A stretch of DNA of 9,433 nt from Cytophagales bacterium (GTDB lineage: Bacteria; Bacteroidota; Bacteroidia; Cytophagales; Cyclobacteriaceae), in contig JAGUUF010000051.1 in assembly GCA_020063545.1 (NCBI GenBank), positions 1-9,433 on the forward strand, written 5' to 3'. Each line of letters opens with the position of its first letter. The stretch's first letter is position 1. Positions 7,114-9,433 of this stretch are shown here, in pieces. Under the pieces are notes generated by a model that did no database searches, had not been told where the DNA came from, and was given only the letters and a program-made list of their open reading frames with translations. A program made the translations under genes and the position numbers.

Positions 7114-8348
7114 ACCTGGGTATTTTGGTGTGGAGTTACCTGAAGGCAAAGCCGCTTAACACGGCTTTAAACAGTTTGTTACTCGCGCTGGGCATATCGG
7201 TAATTGTTGTGCTCATCCTATTTAGCAGGCAGGTAGAAGAAAAGATACAATCGAATGCCAAGGGAATTGACCTGGTGGTAGGGGCTAAGGGCAGCCCGCT
7301 GCAGCTGATTCTCTGCACCATTTTTCATATTGACTTTCCGACCGGAAATATTAACCTGGCCGAAGCAGAAAAAATTGCCCGGCACCGGCTGGTGAAAAAG
7401 GCTATCCCCATGGCGCTGGGCGACAGCTACCAGGCCTACCGGATTATCGGTACCAACCGCGATTACCCCGCCCTGTACAATGCCGAACTCAATGAAGGAA
7501 AATGGTTTGAAAAAGAACTGGACGTTACCCTGGGTGCCCAGGTGGCCGCGTTAACCGGGTTTTCCGTGGGCGATACTTTTGCCAGTGCGCATGGCCTTTC
7601 GGCCGGTGGGCATGAACATGAAGAGCATGATTTTGTGGTAGTTGGAATAATGAAGCCCACGGGTTCTGTGCTGGATAACCTTATCCTGACTTCGGTGGAG
7701 AGTGTGTGGAAAGTGCATGACCTGGCGATTGACTACATCAGCGTTGGCGATACAACTCAAAAGGCATCCACGCTGGTGCCAACAGTAGCAGCCGGAGATT
7801 CGACAATTGAATTAACCTCGCTATTGCTGCAATACCGGTCGCCCATGGGTGCCATACAGTTGCCGCGGTACGTTAACCAGCAAAGCAGCCTGCAGGCCGC
7901 ATCACCGGCATTTGAAACCGCCCGGCTTTTCACCATTCTCGGTGTGGGGGTCGATGCCCTGATGGTGCTTGCCTATGTGCTGATTTTTATTTCAGCGATA
8001 AGCATTTTTATCGCGTTATACAACTCGCTTAAAGAAAGGCGCTTTGACCTGGCCATTATGCGCACGATGGGGGCCACCCGGCTAAAACTCGTTTTCACTA
8101 TTCTTGCCGAGGGCATAAGTTTAACGCTGGTGGGTACTGTTGCCGGCATTTTTCTTGGGCATGCAGTGGTGTGGAGTATGGGTTTACTTATTGAAGAGAT
8201 TCATAAAACAGGAATAACCAGTTTCGTGTTGTATCAGGAAGAATGGATAATTTTGGCGGGAAGTTTGTTGTTGGGAGTACTGTGTGCGTGTATTCCTGCA
8301 TGGCAGGTTTACCGCACCGATATTTCAAAGGTACTGGCAGGAAACTAG
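7110..8348 (+). CDS. FtsX/MacB-like ABC transporter permease with His-rich periplasmic loop
   Basis: Inner-membrane partner of the preceding ATPase, 412 residues. The layout is that of the MacB/LolCE family: TM1 near residues 18-39, a large periplasmic (MacB-PCD-like) domain to about 270, then three TM segments near 278-303, 325-355 and 376-397. The cytoplasmic segment after TM2, LKERRFDLAIMRTMGATR (begins at 307), is the FtsX family coupling motif. The periplasmic domain holds a cluster of possible metal ligands, H161 and then HEHEEHD at 168-174. Such a cluster is not needed for the fold and hints at a metal. The start ATG 7110 sits in an ATGA overlap with the ATPase stop. Function is inferred: metal-linked transport or periplasmic remodelling fits the context best, while lipoprotein or peptide export cannot be excluded. 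Confidence 0.92.
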   Translation: MNLGILVWSYLKAKPLNTALNSLLLALGISVIVVLILFSRQVEEKIQSNAKGIDLVVGAKGSPLQLILCTIFHIDFPTGNINLAEAEKIARHRLVKKAIPMALGDSYQAYRIIGTNRDYPALYNAELNEGKWFEKELDVTLGAQVAALTGFSVGDTFASAHGLSAGGHEHEEHDFVVVGIMKPTGSVLDNLILTSVESVWKVHDLAIDYISVGDTTQKASTLVPTVAAGDSTIELTSLLLQYRSPMGAIQLPRYVNQQSSLQAASPAFETARLFTILGVGVDALMVLAYVLIFISAISIFIALYNSLKERRFDLAIMRTMGATRLKLVFTILAEGISLTLVGTVAGIFLGHAVVWSMGLLIEEIHKTGITSFVLYQEEWIILAGSLLLGVLCACIPAWQVYRTDISKVLAGN

Positions 8349-8365
8349 CAACGATTATTTAACCG

Positions 8366-8393
8366 CCAACTACCAACTAACCACTAACAACTT
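8366..8393 (+). repeat. Four degenerate 7-bp units directly before a start codon
   Basis: The 28 bases before ATG 8394 can be cut into CCAACTA, CCAACTA, ACCACTA and ACAACTT. The stretch contains no G, so it lacks any Shine-Dalgarno sequence and cannot form stable self-structure. It fills most of the 45-bp gap after the permease stop. It may act as an unstructured leader for translation initiation, or be a chance low-complexity tract. Confidence 0.5.
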
Positions 8394-8846
8394 ATGAATA
8401 GCAAGAGCATTATTTTTTTAGCCGGAGTACTTCTGATTGCACCAACCGCACTTGCTCAAACCCCCAGGTTTGATGCCTGGAACGAGTTTGCGAAAACCAA
8501 GTTTGAGCCGAAGTATTATGAGAAAATCGGGGAGTACCTGTTCTATCCAAACTTTCCGGATGCACTAAAGGCGCTAGTGGGCAAGGAGATTACGGTGGAA
8601 GGTTACTATGTACCGTTTGCTCCGGAAGAAGGCAACTACATTATTATTTCCAAATACCCGATGAGCCAGTGTTTTTTCTGCGGGGGTGGCGGGCCGGAGT
8701 CCATCGCGGAGGTAACGTTTAAAACCAGTCCGGGTAAGTTCCAGGTCGATGACCTGATTACCGTTCGGGGTAAGCTTAAACTTAACTCCGATGATATTGA
8801 CCATGTTAATTTTATTTTAACCGAAGCGGTGTTGGTGAAGAAGTAA
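8394..8846 (+). CDS. Small exported protein, DUF3299-like, with CFFCGGGGPES motif
   Basis: A 150-residue protein of unknown role. Residues 1-21 are a clear signal peptide ending ALAQ, with no lipobox cysteine, so the mature protein should be free in the periplasm. The mature part reads like a small OB-fold: GKEITVEGYYVPF (63-75), IIISKYPMSQ, then C93-F-F-C96 followed by four glycines and PES, and a second strand set VDDLITVRGKL with an ILTEAVLV ending. The pattern (a 'gk.v.i.Gy..P' strand, then a Cys-containing loop) resembles DUF3299 proteins, which sit beside FtsX-type ABC genes in Zur-regulated loci of Pseudomonas and Vibrio. That assignment is from memory and moderate. The two cysteines could hold a metal or form a disulfide. 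It lies 45 bp after the permease gene on the same strand, so co-transcription is likely. Confidence 0.85.
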   Translation: MNSKSIIFLAGVLLIAPTALAQTPRFDAWNEFAKTKFEPKYYEKIGEYLFYPNFPDALKALVGKEITVEGYYVPFAPEEGNYIIISKYPMSQCFFCGGGGPESIAEVTFKTSPGKFQVDDLITVRGKLKLNSDDIDHVNFILTEAVLVKK

Positions 8847-8920
8847 AGGATTGTTGAGGTGGTTTAGAACTGCCAGTTGTTTCAGGTTAATTCTTTGCTT
8901 CGGTATTTGATTGTTCTTTT

Positions 8921-9433
8921 TTACCTCGTTCTGAATTGTTTATCAACGGTATAAATCAGGTTGATGCTCCAGTCAAAATCCTGTGCCGGTATCGTTGATT
9001 CAATGGCCTGGTTTACTATTCCGGAAATGGTTACCGGAAAATCACGGATGCCAAATGTTGTGGTTGCGTTAATATAAAAACCATCGTCCTCATCAACCTT
9101 AAGGTAAAATACTTGCGGATTAAAGCTGAAGTAGGTTTTACCTGCCAGCTTGATTTTGCTGAAGTTCCCCTGCAGCGACAGGAAATTGGAATTTTGTGGA
9201 CCGTGCTTTTGAAAACCGTGGCCCCGCAAATAATACAACCCCACACTCGAACGACTTGATATTTTATAAACCGGAATGATTTCTGCAGCCAGAAACCGCC
9301 TGGCTACCGACAATTCCTCTTCGATACCGTTTATCATAACCGTCCGGGTTACAAAATTCAACCCGGGCAGGTGGCCGCCTAACGATAACTGAAATTTCGG
9401 TTTTATGATTGCCTTGTACCGGTAGATAAACAC
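8921..9433 (-). CDS. Partial gene: beta-strand-rich, probable outer-membrane barrel protein (C-terminal 170 residues)
   Basis: I do not recognise this gene. The frame is open to the right edge, so the N-terminus and signal peptide lie outside the window. The visible part shows repeated strands of alternating hydrophobic/aromatic and polar residues (for example SSVGLYYLRGHG, KTYFSFNPQVFYLKV, FDWSINLIYTV) joined by short polar turns. That is typical of outer-membrane beta-barrels of Bacteroidota. The chain ends DKQFRTR, so it lacks the classic terminal phenylalanine. It is convergent with the DUF3299-like gene, with 74 bp between the stops and no convincing terminator hairpin there. A link to the ABC cassette cannot be shown. 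Confidence 0.7.
   Translation of the reverse strand: MFIYRYKAIIKPKFQLSLGGHLPGLNFVTRTVMINGIEEELSVARRFLAAEIIPVYKISSRSSVGLYYLRGHGFQKHGPQNSNFLSLQGNFSKIKLAGKTYFSFNPQVFYLKVDEDDGFYINATTTFGIRDFPVTISGIVNQAIESTIPAQDFDWSINLIYTVDKQFRTR

Noticed and set aside
8847..8920. Search for a bidirectional terminator between the convergent genes
   Set aside because: Only a 4-bp stem (AACT-GCC-AGTT) was seen, too weak to call on either strand.

Overview
The window looks like chromosomal DNA from a Bacteroidota bacterium, probably of the Cytophagales/Cytophagia kind. The evidence is the divergent birA / rsfS-ftsH arrangement, start codons that mostly lack Shine-Dalgarno sequences, several matches to the Bacteroidota -7 element TAnnTTTG, and a large secreted Asp-box (VPS10/sortilin-like) protein of a type common in that phylum. 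No RNA gene, insertion sequence, CRISPR array or prophage sequence was seen.

Left part (1-3024): a conserved housekeeping block. On the minus strand rsfS (ribosome silencing factor) is followed after 18 bp by ftsH (membrane AAA+ zinc protease), which runs off the left edge without its C-terminal tail. Divergently, after a 40-bp gap that must hold both promoters, lies birA, a biotin-protein ligase without a DNA-binding domain.

Middle (3138-6404): one gene for a secreted protein of about 1088 residues. It has eleven recognisable Asp-box repeats in a beta-propeller region, a Pro/Ala/Lys linker, an Ig-like segment with a Gly-rich insert, and a helical C-terminus. A strong intrinsic terminator follows it (6430-6466).

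Right part (6475-8846): a compact plus-strand cassette. It contains an ABC ATPase, an FtsX/MacB-type permease that overlaps it by ATGA and carries a His/Glu-rich periplasmic loop, and a small exported protein with a C-x-x-C-Gly-rich motif that resembles DUF3299 proteins. The order recalls the zinc-regulated ABC loci of gamma-proteobacteria (zrg in Vibrio, PA4063-PA4066 in Pseudomonas), but no DUF2796 binding protein is visible. This is the most interesting part of the window: a possible Bacteroidota version of a metal-linked MacB-like ABC system. A convergent, partial gene for a beta-strand-rich, probably outer-membrane protein closes the window.
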